From: DATAZK01 sp965199805
Lineage (GTDB): Bacteria > Actinomycetota > Actinomycetes > Frankiales > Frankiaceae
DNA length: 64,000 nt
NCBI GenBank assembly: GCA_965199805.1
Contig: CBDATO010000003.1
Location: 930,001 to 994,000 of the forward strand
Direction: 5' to 3'
A program made the translations under genes and the position numbers. A model generated the notes under the pieces. It was not told where the DNA came from. It made no database searches and was given only the letters and a program-made list of their open reading frames with translations. Shown one piece after another: positions 57,077-64,000 of this stretch. The number at the start of each line of letters is the position of its first letter. Position 1 is the stretch's first letter.

Positions 57077-58565
57077 TCGTGACCGGTCCGAGGCGGGCGG
57101 CCTCGACGAACGTCCAGTCGCCGGCCTGCCGGATGCGGCCGTTGTCGGTGTGCAGCCAGCGAGACCAGTGCAGCTGCAGCACTCCCGACGCCCCGGCCGC
57201 CGACGCCTCCAGCGTGACGCTGCTGCGCCCGACGCCGGTCGCACGCAGGCCCGGCCCGGAGACGAGCGGCGCGGGACGGGCGACGGCGTACACGGTCCAG
57301 CTGCCCTGGTGCCACACCGCCGTCAGGTACGGCAGCCCGCCGCGGATCAGCCGGGCCTCACTGCTCGCGCCGAAGTCGAGCGGCGCGTCGGGCAGGGCGA
57401 CCCAGCCGACCGCGTACTCGTCGAGGAAGTGCCGGTAGCTGGCTGCGGTCAACGGGCTGCGGCCGTAGAAGATCGGGTTGCGGGCGCTGTCGACCTGGCG
57501 CTCCCAGCCGCGGGCGATCGGGATCCGCTCGGCCACGTAGGCCGACGCCCAGTGCGTACGCGTGTCGACGACCTCGACGCGGCGGCTGCCGTCCCACCGC
57601 CGCTCCAGCTCGGTGAGCAGCGGCGTGTAGAACGACCGCGCGGCGCTGGCGTCGCCGGAGCGGACGAGCTCCTGCCGCAGGTTGCGCTCCGGCCACCAGA
57701 CCAGCGGCAGTGCGATCAGGGCGACGGCGACGAGCGGCAGCGGTGAGTACGCGAGCAGCACCGGCAGCGCCCAGAGCAGCGCGAGGCGTTCGGCGTTGCT
57801 GCCGATCGGGCTCGTGACCAGGTAGGCGCCGAGCACCAGCACCAGCGACAGCACGGCGCCCCACCGCACCAGCCGGGCGGTGCGGCCGTACAGCGCCGGG
57901 ATCAGGCCCAGGGACGCGAACAGCGACGGCTTCAGCGCGTCCCAGGTGAACGGCATGCGGCCGGGATCGGGAAACAGCACCGCGACGATCAGGACGGGCG
58001 CGGCCGCCGCGGCACCCAGCACGAGGCCGCGCCGCCGCCACCCGGGCGCGAAGAGCACCACGACGGCGGCCACGACGCCGAGGAACAGGGCCGCCACCGG
58101 GCTTGCGAGCCCCGACAGCAGCGCCGGCAGCACCATCCAGCGCGACCGGCCGGCCAGCAGCAGCGCCAGCGCCCCCAGGGCCAGGGCCGTACCGACGGCG
58201 AAGGTGATCCGCCCGGCCATCACGTTCGACCAGGCCAGGACCGTGAACGCCATGCCGGCAAGCCGCGGGCGCAATGCTCCGCGCAGCAGTCCTGGGAAGA
58301 GCGCGGCAGCGGCGACCAGTGCCAGCGCCCCCACCGCCGGGATGGACAGGACGTGCATCAGCGGCGGCACCAGCACGCTGTAACCCGGGGTGTGCACCCC
58401 GCCGAACCAGCCGGTCCAGTACAGCCAGGCCCCGGCGGTGTCGGCGCGCGCCGTCTGGGCGGCGAGGTCGGGCACCGGCGGCACCCAGCACAGGTAGACG
58501 ACGGCCAGCACGACCGCGAGAGCCGTGCTCAGGCCGGTGGGCGAGCCCAGCCGGCTGCGGACCAC
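57063..58565 (-). CDS. Polytopic membrane protein, GT-C-like
   Basis: A 500-residue protein with about 9-10 membrane helices in the first 300 residues (LSTALAVVLAVVYLCWVPP through LPLVAVALIALPLVWW) and a soluble C-terminal domain of about 200 residues that would face the outside (NLRQELVRSGDASAARSFYTPLLTELERRWDGSRRVEVVDTR). An acidic residue pair follows helix 1 (ARADTAGAW), loosely like the GT-C Asp motif. It may be a polyprenyl-sugar-dependent glycosyltransferase or a related envelope protein, but I cannot assign it. GTG 58565 is the start by default. Confidence 0.65.
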   Translation of the reverse strand: MVRSRLGSPTGLSTALAVVLAVVYLCWVPPVPDLAAQTARADTAGAWLYWTGWFGGVHTPGYSVLVPPLMHVLSIPAVGALALVAAAALFPGLLRGALRPRLAGMAFTVLAWSNVMAGRITFAVGTALALGALALLLAGRSRWMVLPALLSGLASPVAALFLGVVAAVVVLFAPGWRRRGLVLGAAAAAPVLIVAVLFPDPGRMPFTWDALKPSLFASLGLIPALYGRTARLVRWGAVLSLVLVLGAYLVTSPIGSNAERLALLWALPVLLAYSPLPLVAVALIALPLVWWPERNLRQELVRSGDASAARSFYTPLLTELERRWDGSRRVEVVDTRTHWASAYVAERIPIARGWERQVDSARNPIFYGRSPLTAASYRHFLDEYAVGWVALPDAPLDFGASSEARLIRGGLPYLTAVWHQGSWTVYAVARPAPLVSGPGLRATGVGRSSVTLEASAAGASGVLQLHWSRWLHTDNGRIRQAGDWTFVEAARLGPVTISAG

Positions 58566-58600
58566 TGAGAGCCGGGGGGCTTCGAGCGGCGGGGCGGCGT

Positions 58601-59131
58601 TCAGCGCAGGAAGTCGTCCAGGATGGCGGCGACCCGCTCACCGGCGACGTCCAGCACCTGATGACCCACGCCCGGCAGGGTCACCATCTCGACCGTCGCC
58701 GGGTCGGCACTGCGGCCGAGGGCGCTGACGACCCGCTCCCCCTCGCGGGGCCGTACCCGGTGGTCGGCGGCGCCCCAGATCACCAGGCTGCGCTCGACCG
58801 TCGACAAACCCTTCGGCGCGGGAGACCCGGCGACGTCCTCGGGCCACGGCGCCGACACGACCGCCAGCCGGCGCACACCCGCGGGATGGGCGGCCGCGTA
58901 CGCGATCGCCCGGGTGCCGCCCGGGCCGATGCCGATGAGGTCGACGGATGCCGGCGCGGCGCCGACCTGCTGCGTCAGCGTGTCGGCCGCGCACCAGAGC
59001 ACCCGGTGCGCGCGCTTCAGCCGGCCGGCGAGCGCATGCCCGCCGCCCTCGCCCCCGACGACCAGCACGAGCCGTTCGGTCACGGGCTCGGCGTGGACAT
59101 CGGTGGCGGAGACATCCGGTGCGCTGGTCAC
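58601..59131 (-). CDS. Alpha/beta-hydrolase-fold protein lacking the serine nucleophile
   Basis: A 176-residue protein with the small alpha/beta hydrolase layout: RLVLVVGGEGGG, SVDLIGIGPGGTRAIAYAAAHP at the nucleophile elbow, VIWGAADHRV (acid Asp) and LPGVGHQVL (catalytic His). The elbow reads GIGPGG, so the usual Ser is replaced by Gly; hydrolysis by the standard mechanism is unlikely. The start ATG 59131 overlaps the glnE stop (ATGA), making it part of the glnE transcript. It may be a binding or regulatory protein. Confidence 0.78.
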   Translation of the reverse strand: MTSAPDVSATDVHAEPVTERLVLVVGGEGGGHALAGRLKRAHRVLWCAADTLTQQVGAAPASVDLIGIGPGGTRAIAYAAAHPAGVRRLAVVSAPWPEDVAGSPAPKGLSTVERSLVIWGAADHRVRPREGERVVSALGRSADPATVEMVTLPGVGHQVLDVAGERVAAILDDFLR

Positions 59132-62100
59132 CCGCCGACCCTACGGAAGACGTCTGTGGCGACCTCGCGGGCTCGCCGTCCGCGCTCGCGGTGCGCCTCC
59201 AGCAGGGCCGGCCCGTCGCCGCCGTGGCCGAGCACGCGCGCCACCGAGTCCAGCGCCCGGCCGCCGGAGGGCAGCAGGTCGGAGGCGCGGCCGCTGGTGA
59301 GCACGACGGCGTTACGGGCATGCACCACCTCGATCCAGGCCGTGCGCAGCACGCTTTGCTCCTCGTCGGACAGCAGCCCGGCCTCGGCGGCGGCGGCGAG
59401 CACCGGCAGCGTGGCGCTGCTGCGCAGGCTCGTCACGTCCGCCCCGTGCCGCAGCTGCAGCAGCTGGGCGGCCCATTCCACGTCGGTGAGGCCGCCGGGC
59501 CCGAGCTTGAGGTGCAGGCTCCGGTCGACGCCGCGCGGGACGCGCTCGCGCTCCATCCGCCCACGCAGCCGGATGACCTCGGCGACCGCCTCGGCCGGCA
59601 GGCTCCGCGGATACCGCACCGGGTCGGCGATGGCCGTGAAGGCGACGCCGACCTCCGCGTCACCCACGATGGGCCGGGCCCGCAGCAGCGCCTGCGCCTC
59701 CCAGCCGAGTGACCAGCGCCGGTAGTACGCCGCGTACGACGCCAGCGACCGGCTGAGCGGTCCCTGCCTGCCCTCGGGCCGCAGCCCCGCGTCGAGCAGC
59801 AGCGGCAGCTCGGGCCCGGGCAGCGCGAGCGCCTGCCGCATCGCCTCGGCGACGTCGTGCGCCGCGGACGCCGCCTCGCTGTCGGTCGGCACCGGCCGGC
59901 CCGCCGGCGAGTGCGGCCGGTGCACGAAGATCACGTCGGCGTCGCTGCCGTAGCCGAGCTCCGCCCCGCCGAGCCGGCCCATGGCGATGACCGCGAGCCG
60001 CATCGGCAGCCCCCCGGGGCCGACGGAGTGCTCGCGCTCGACCCGGCGCACGGCGACCTCGTACGCCACGGCAAGCGTCGCCTCGGCCGCGGCGGACAGC
60101 GCCACCCCCACGGCCGGCACGTCGAGCTGGCCGAGCAGATCGGCGCAGCCCACCCGGAAGAGCTCCAGCCGCCGCGACGCCCGGGCCACGCTGATCGTCT
60201 CGGCCCACGCCGCCTCCGTCCAGCCGGCGCCGCTCTCCTCCCGGCGCCGGATGCCGGCGAGCAGGCCGCGCTGCAGCTCCGTTCTCGTACGCGGGAGCAG
60301 CTCGTCGCCGCCGGCCAGCAGGCGGACCGCCTCCGGCGCCCGGGTGAGCAGGTCGGCGAGGTACGGGCTGGTGGCGAGCAGCCGGGCGAGGCGCTCGGCG
60401 GTGCCGCCCGCGACCGGCGCGCCAGTCGCACCCTCGTCGCGCAGCAGCCGCAGATACCAGGGGGTGCGTCCGAGCGCGTCGCTGACCTTGCGGTACGCGA
60501 GCAGCCCGCCGTCGGGGTCGGCGGAGTCGGCGAACGACTCGAGCATGACCGGCAGCAGCACCCGCTGCACCGCGGCGGTGCGGCTGACCCCGCGGGTGAG
60601 CGCCTGCAGGTGGCCGAAGGCGGCCTTCGGGTCGCTGAAGCCGAGCGCGGATAGCCGCAGCATGGCGCTGCGCTCGGTCAGCCGCAGCTCGTCGTCGGTG
60701 GTCTGCTGCGCACGCCGCCCGCGGGCGGGCGGCGTGGGGAAGCCGAAGTCGGCCTCCGGCAGTGCGGCGACGGCCTTGAGCAGGGGCCGGTAGAAGAGCT
60801 TCTCGTGCAGCCGGCGCACCTCGCGGGCGTGGCGCTGTCGCTCGGCCTCGAGCGCCGGGCCGTCACGGAAGCCCAGGCTGCGGGCGAGCCAGCGCAGCGT
60901 GAACGGCTCCAGCGGGATGACGTGGGTGCGCCGCAGCCGCTGCAGCTGCAGCCGGTGCTCGACGCTGCGCAGGAAGCGGTAGGCCGCCGCCAGCGTGATC
61001 GCGTCGACCCGTCCGACGTAGCCGCCCCGGGCGAGCGCGGCGAGCGCCGGCAGGGTGGCCGCCTGGCGGATGTCGTCGTCGGTACGCCCGTGCACCAGCT
61101 GCAGCAGCTGCACGGCGAACTCGATGTCGCGCAGGCCCCCGGGCCCGAGCTTCACCTCGCGGTCGGCCTCGGCGCGGGGCAGCGACGCGACCACCCGGCG
61201 GCGCATCGCCTGCACGTCGACGACGAAGTCCTCACGTGTGGAGGCCGACCACACCATCGGGGTGATCAGGTCCATGTAGCGGGCGCCCAGCTCGGGGTCG
61301 CCGGCGAGCGGTCGGGCCTTGAGCAGCGCCTGGTACTCCCAGGTGTGCGCCCAGCGCCGGTAGTACGCCTCGTGGCTCGCCAGGGTGCGGACCAGCGGAC
61401 CCTGCTTGCCCTCGGGCCGCAGGTTGGCGTCGATCGGGAAGACGGTGCCCTCCGCCGTCACGCCGCCGCAGATCCGGATGATCCCTTCGGCGAGCCGGGT
61501 GGCGGTGCGCAGCGCCTCCCGCTCGTCACTGCCCGGCTCGGGGTCGGCCACGAAGATGACGTCGACGTCGCTGGAGTAGTTGAGTTCGCGGGCGCCGCAC
61601 TTGCCCATGCCGATCACGGCGAAGCGCACCGGCGCCGAGCCCTCCGGCAGCCCGGCGCGGGCCAGCTCCAGCGCCGCCTCGATCACGGCGGCCGCCAGGT
61701 CGGCGAGGCCCTCGGCGACCGCGTCGAGCTTCAGCTCGTCGGTGAGGTCACGGGCGGCGATGGCCAGCAGTCCGCGCCGGTACGCGAGGCGCAGCGCGTC
61801 GGGGTCGCGCGGCCGGCCCAGCCCGGGCAGCGACCGCGCACCGGCGTGCGAGCCGAGCAACCGCCAGTCCTGCGGCTGACGGGTCAGGTGGTCGCCGAGC
61901 GCGGCGCTCGCCCCCAGCACGGCGCAGAGCCGGCGGCGCAGCAGCTCGTCGGTGCGCAGTGCCTCCAGCACGCCGGGGTCGGCGTCCGCGATCCGGGCGA
62001 GCGTGGCGAGGGCCAGGTCGGGTGCGGCGGCCAGAGCGACGGCGCCCAGCACGTCCGGGCCGAGATCGAGCTGCTCCGCGAGGGTGATCGCGAGATCGGC

Positions 62101-62214
62101 GTCCTCGAAGCCCATCCGCGCCATGACCGCCCGCGGCGACCGGCTGCGCTCACGCGGCGGCTGCCAACCCAGCTCCCCGAGGCGGGGCTCCGGTCGAGCT
62201 TCCGGGTCGGGCAC
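59128..62214 (-). CDS. glnE: Glutamine synthetase adenylyltransferase/deadenylase
   Basis: A 1028-residue bifunctional enzyme that adenylylates and deadenylylates the Tyr of GlnA1 according to nitrogen status. Two homologous nucleotidyltransferase domains are evident: GMGKCGARELNYSSDVDVIFV in the N-terminal half and AMGRLGGAELGYGSDADVIFV in the C-terminal half, each with the Asp-x-Asp metal pair, and DIEFAVQLLQL/DVEWAAQLLQLRHG repeats. TAAGGT lies 6 bases before GTG 62214 (leaderless). It lies between glnA2 and glnA1 as in M. tuberculosis (Rv2221c). Confidence 0.95.
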   Translation of the reverse strand: MPDPEARPEPRLGELGWQPPRERSRSPRAVMARMGFEDADLAITLAEQLDLGPDVLGAVALAAAPDLALATLARIADADPGVLEALRTDELLRRRLCAVLGASAALGDHLTRQPQDWRLLGSHAGARSLPGLGRPRDPDALRLAYRRGLLAIAARDLTDELKLDAVAEGLADLAAAVIEAALELARAGLPEGSAPVRFAVIGMGKCGARELNYSSDVDVIFVADPEPGSDEREALRTATRLAEGIIRICGGVTAEGTVFPIDANLRPEGKQGPLVRTLASHEAYYRRWAHTWEYQALLKARPLAGDPELGARYMDLITPMVWSASTREDFVVDVQAMRRRVVASLPRAEADREVKLGPGGLRDIEFAVQLLQLVHGRTDDDIRQAATLPALAALARGGYVGRVDAITLAAAYRFLRSVEHRLQLQRLRRTHVIPLEPFTLRWLARSLGFRDGPALEAERQRHAREVRRLHEKLFYRPLLKAVAALPEADFGFPTPPARGRRAQQTTDDELRLTERSAMLRLSALGFSDPKAAFGHLQALTRGVSRTAAVQRVLLPVMLESFADSADPDGGLLAYRKVSDALGRTPWYLRLLRDEGATGAPVAGGTAERLARLLATSPYLADLLTRAPEAVRLLAGGDELLPRTRTELQRGLLAGIRRREESGAGWTEAAWAETISVARASRRLELFRVGCADLLGQLDVPAVGVALSAAAEATLAVAYEVAVRRVEREHSVGPGGLPMRLAVIAMGRLGGAELGYGSDADVIFVHRPHSPAGRPVPTDSEAASAAHDVAEAMRQALALPGPELPLLLDAGLRPEGRQGPLSRSLASYAAYYRRWSLGWEAQALLRARPIVGDAEVGVAFTAIADPVRYPRSLPAEAVAEVIRLRGRMERERVPRGVDRSLHLKLGPGGLTDVEWAAQLLQLRHGADVTSLRSSATLPVLAAAAEAGLLSDEEQSVLRTAWIEVVHARNAVVLTSGRASDLLPSGGRALDSVARVLGHGGDGPALLEAHRERGRRAREVATDVFRRVGG

Positions 62215-62256
62215 GCGCCCACCTTAGGACGCGGCCTCTCCCCTGGAGCCTCTCCC

Positions 62257-63597
62257 CTAAAGGACGGCGAGGTAGCGGTCGAGCTCGAACTGCGTCACCT
62301 CGCGGGTGTAGTCCTCCCACTCGGCCCGCTTGTTGCGCAGGAAGTAGTCGAACACCACGTCACCCAGCGTCTCGCGGACCAGGTCGGAGCGCTCCATCAC
62401 CGCGATCGCGGACGCCAGCGAGTCGGGCAGCGCGACGATGCCGTGCGCCTCGCGCTCGGCGCGGCTGAACGACGACACGTCGTCCTCGGCGCCCGGCGGC
62501 AGCTCGTAGCCCTTCTCGACCCCTTCGAGCCCCGCCGCCAGCAGCAGTGCGAACGTCAGGTACGGGTTGCACGCGGAGTCCGGCGCCCGCAGCTCGAGCC
62601 GGGTGGACTGCGCCTTGCCCGGCTTGTACATCGGCACCCGGACGAGAGCACTGCGGTTGTTGGCACCCCAGCTGCTGTACGACGGCGCCTCGCCGCCCCA
62701 CGAGAGCCGCTTGTAGGAGTTGACCCACTGGTTGGTGACGGCGGTGATCTCCGCGGAGTGGCGGAGCAGGCCGGCGATGAACGAGCGGGCGACCTTCGAC
62801 AGGTGCAGCGGGTCGCCGGCGTCGTAGAAGGCGTTGCGGTCACCCTCGAAGAGCGACACGTGGGTGTGCATCGCCGAGCCGGGCTGGTCGGCGAACGGCT
62901 TCGGCATGAAGGTGGCGTAGACGCCCTGCTGCAGGGCGACCTCCTTCACCACCAGGCGGAACGTCATGATGTTGTCGGCGGTGGTCAGCGCGTCGGCGTA
63001 GCGCAGGTCGATCTCCTGCTGGCCCGGTGCGACCTCGTGGTGGCTGAACTCCACCGAGATGCCCATCTGCTCGAGCATCGTGATCGCGTCACGGCGGAAG
63101 TCGTGGGAGACGTCGTGCGGCGTGAGGTCGAAGTAGCCGCCCTGATCGACCGGCGCCGGCACCGCGAGCCCCTTCTGCGGGCGGTCGCGCAGCAGGAAGA
63201 ACTCGACCTCGGGGTGGGTGTAGAAGGCGAAGCCGAGGTCGGCGGCGCGGCGCAGCGCCCGGCGCAGCACGTAGCGCGGGTCGGCGGCCGACGGCGTGCC
63301 GTCGGGCATGAGGATGTCGCAGAACATGCGCGCCGTGCCCGGGCTCTCCCCCCGCCACGGCAGCACCTGGAAGGTGGACGGGTCGGGCTTGGCGAGCACG
63401 TCGGCCTCGACGACCCGGGCAAAGCCCTCGATCGCCGATCCGTCGAACCCGATGCCTTCGTCGAACGCACTCTCGAGCTCGGCCGGGGCGACGGCGACGG
63501 ACTTCAGCACGCCGAGCACATCGGTGAACCACAGGCGCACGAAGCGGATGTCGCGCTCCTCGAGCGTGCGCAGCACGAATTCCTGCTGCCTCTCCAT
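62257..63597 (-). CDS. glnA2: Glutamine synthetase, GlnA2-type
   Basis: A 446-residue glutamine synthetase of the GSI alpha-like class: FDGSAIEGFARV, PEVEFFLLRD, HHEVAPGQQEIDLRYADAL, GSAMHTHVSLFEGDRNAFYD and NQWVNSYKRLSWGGEAPSYSSWGANNRSALVRVP are conserved. The loop that carries the adenylylation Tyr in GlnA1 appears as GYELPPGAEDDV, so a Tyr is present but regulation by GlnE is not assured. It is the counterpart of Rv2222c. TAAGGT lies 6 bases upstream of ATG 63597. Confidence 0.93.
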   Translation of the reverse strand: MERQQEFVLRTLEERDIRFVRLWFTDVLGVLKSVAVAPAELESAFDEGIGFDGSAIEGFARVVEADVLAKPDPSTFQVLPWRGESPGTARMFCDILMPDGTPSAADPRYVLRRALRRAADLGFAFYTHPEVEFFLLRDRPQKGLAVPAPVDQGGYFDLTPHDVSHDFRRDAITMLEQMGISVEFSHHEVAPGQQEIDLRYADALTTADNIMTFRLVVKEVALQQGVYATFMPKPFADQPGSAMHTHVSLFEGDRNAFYDAGDPLHLSKVARSFIAGLLRHSAEITAVTNQWVNSYKRLSWGGEAPSYSSWGANNRSALVRVPMYKPGKAQSTRLELRAPDSACNPYLTFALLLAAGLEGVEKGYELPPGAEDDVSSFSRAEREAHGIVALPDSLASAIAVMERSDLVRETLGDVVFDYFLRNKRAEWEDYTREVTQFELDRYLAVL

Positions 63598-63697
63598 GAG
63601 CGCACCTTATGGGTCGCGCGAGACGGTGGGATTACCGGCACGCGGCGAAGCCCTGCAGTACGGACGGCAACGGTGCGTCTGCGCGTAACGTCAGGCG
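63598..63697. promoter_or_regulatory. Divergent leaderless promoters, glnA2 / GH3 lipoprotein
   Basis: TAAGGT on the minus strand (63604-63609) lies 6 bases before glnA2, and TAACGT on the plus strand (63686-63691) lies 6 bases before the GTG of the GH3 gene. No GlnR-like site is evident. Confidence 0.55.
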
Positions 63698-64000
63698 GTG
63701 ATGATCCGCCCGCGCACGCGCCTGTGCGTTGCGTCCGGGCTCCTCGCCATCGCTCTCGCGAGCCCGCTGGCCTGCGGTTCCGCGGGCCCGCGTCCTGCTG
63801 CGACGCCCGGACCGGTGTCCACAGCCGGGCCCCCTGCTTCCGCCCCGTCGGTCGGCGTCCAGGCGGCCGCCCCCGCGTGCACCCCCGCCTCGCTCGAGCG
63901 GCAGGCGGCGGCCACCCTCGTCGTCGGCATGCCGGGGACGACCGGACCCGACGACCCGTTGGCCGTCTCGCTCCCGGCGCTCGGGGTCGGCGGCATCTTC
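63698..64000 (+). CDS. GH3-family beta-N-acetylhexosaminidase-like lipoprotein, 3' truncated
   Basis: The frame runs off the window, so about 101 residues are visible. It begins (V)MIRPRTRLCVASGLLAIALASPLACGS, a lipoprotein signal with the lipobox SPLAC, then a Pro/Ala-rich tether, then SLERQAAATLVVGMPG and LPALGVGGIF, the N-terminal GH3 (NagZ/LpqI-like) landmarks. Both GTG 63698 and the immediately following ATG 63701 are possible starts; TAACGT upstream supports GTG and a leaderless mRNA. The expected role is release of N-acetylglucosamine or similar sugars during cell-wall recycling. The catalytic residues lie outside the window. Confidence 0.82.
   Translation, partial: MMIRPRTRLCVASGLLAIALASPLACGSAGPRPAATPGPVSTAGPPASAPSVGVQAAAPACTPASLERQAAATLVVGMPGTTGPDDPLAVSLPALGVGGIF

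Noticed and set aside
1..64000. Prophage, insertion sequence, tRNA or rRNA genes
   Set aside because: No transposase, integrase, capsid-like or structural RNA sequence was recognised on either strand.

Overview
The window is high-GC, densely packed actinobacterial chromosome with about 63 protein genes, most of them confidently assignable. I see no rRNA, tRNA, transposase, phage or CRISPR. Many genes start with GTG. Many have a TANNNT box 6-8 bases before the start codon and no Shine-Dalgarno, which points to widespread leaderless transcription. The actinobacterial markers are pimB, the qcrCAB/ctaCDEF branch with subunit IV, DUF3043, DUF4191, DUF5304 and a glnA1/glnE/glnA2 set. From memory, the backbone follows the Mycobacterium tuberculosis order Rv2183c to Rv2222c. 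The content that differs (rubrerythrin/DUF3501, an ECF42-type sigma factor, TerD pair, nadA, a metallo-beta-lactamase-CobU fusion) argues against a mycobacterium. I cannot name the genus.

Layout. 0-5 kb: end of a LOR/SDH-type enzyme, then a leftward operon (zinc ribbon, SRPBCC, ArsA-type ATPase, DUF5304, ROK glucokinase, VOC). 5-8.5 kb: fadD15-like ligase, pimB and a small cysteine protein. 8.5-14.5 kb: NYN-domain protein, zinc ribbon, orphan histidine kinase, HIT protein and a DEDDh exonuclease/GIY-YIG fusion. Two near-identical promoters of the RecA-independent DNA-damage (PafBC) type flank the middle of this block and fire outward. 14.5-18.3 kb: Lrp-like domain, trpD, receiver-like protein, Fur/PerR, rubrerythrin, DUF3501. 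18.5-27.2 kb: respiratory supercomplex genes ctaE-qcrCAB and, on the other strand, ctaC-ctaD-ctaF, split by map and an XRE regulator.

27.5-33.6 kb: cysteine desulfurase and TusA-like pair, PfkB kinase, ErpA, glycerate kinase (with a tandem 34-bp repeat at its 3' end), nadA, DUF3043. Sulfur and Fe-S delivery is a recurring theme here. 33.6-37.2 kb: late cobalamin genes, an MBL-CobU fusion, cobT and cobS. 37.2-49.1 kb: lipoate-centred metabolism (gcvT, pepA, lpd, sucB, lipB, lipA) interleaved with a TIGR01777 protein, a likely pseudokinase, an FAD oxidoreductase and peptidase E. 49.1-52 kb: two TerD proteins, DUF4191, RDD. 52-63.6 kb: nitrogen assimilation (glnA1, glnE, glnA2), with a block of about 5.5 kb lying between glnA1 and glnE (ECF sigma factor with YCII partner, methyltransferase, PAP2, GT-C-like membrane protein, degenerate hydrolase). 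The window ends inside a GH3 lipoprotein gene.

The observations most worth following are the PhnP-like MBL domain fused to CobU, the two outward-firing damage-type promoters, the 34-bp repeat family, and several proteins that keep a fold but lack key catalytic residues (receiver, kinase, alpha/beta hydrolase).
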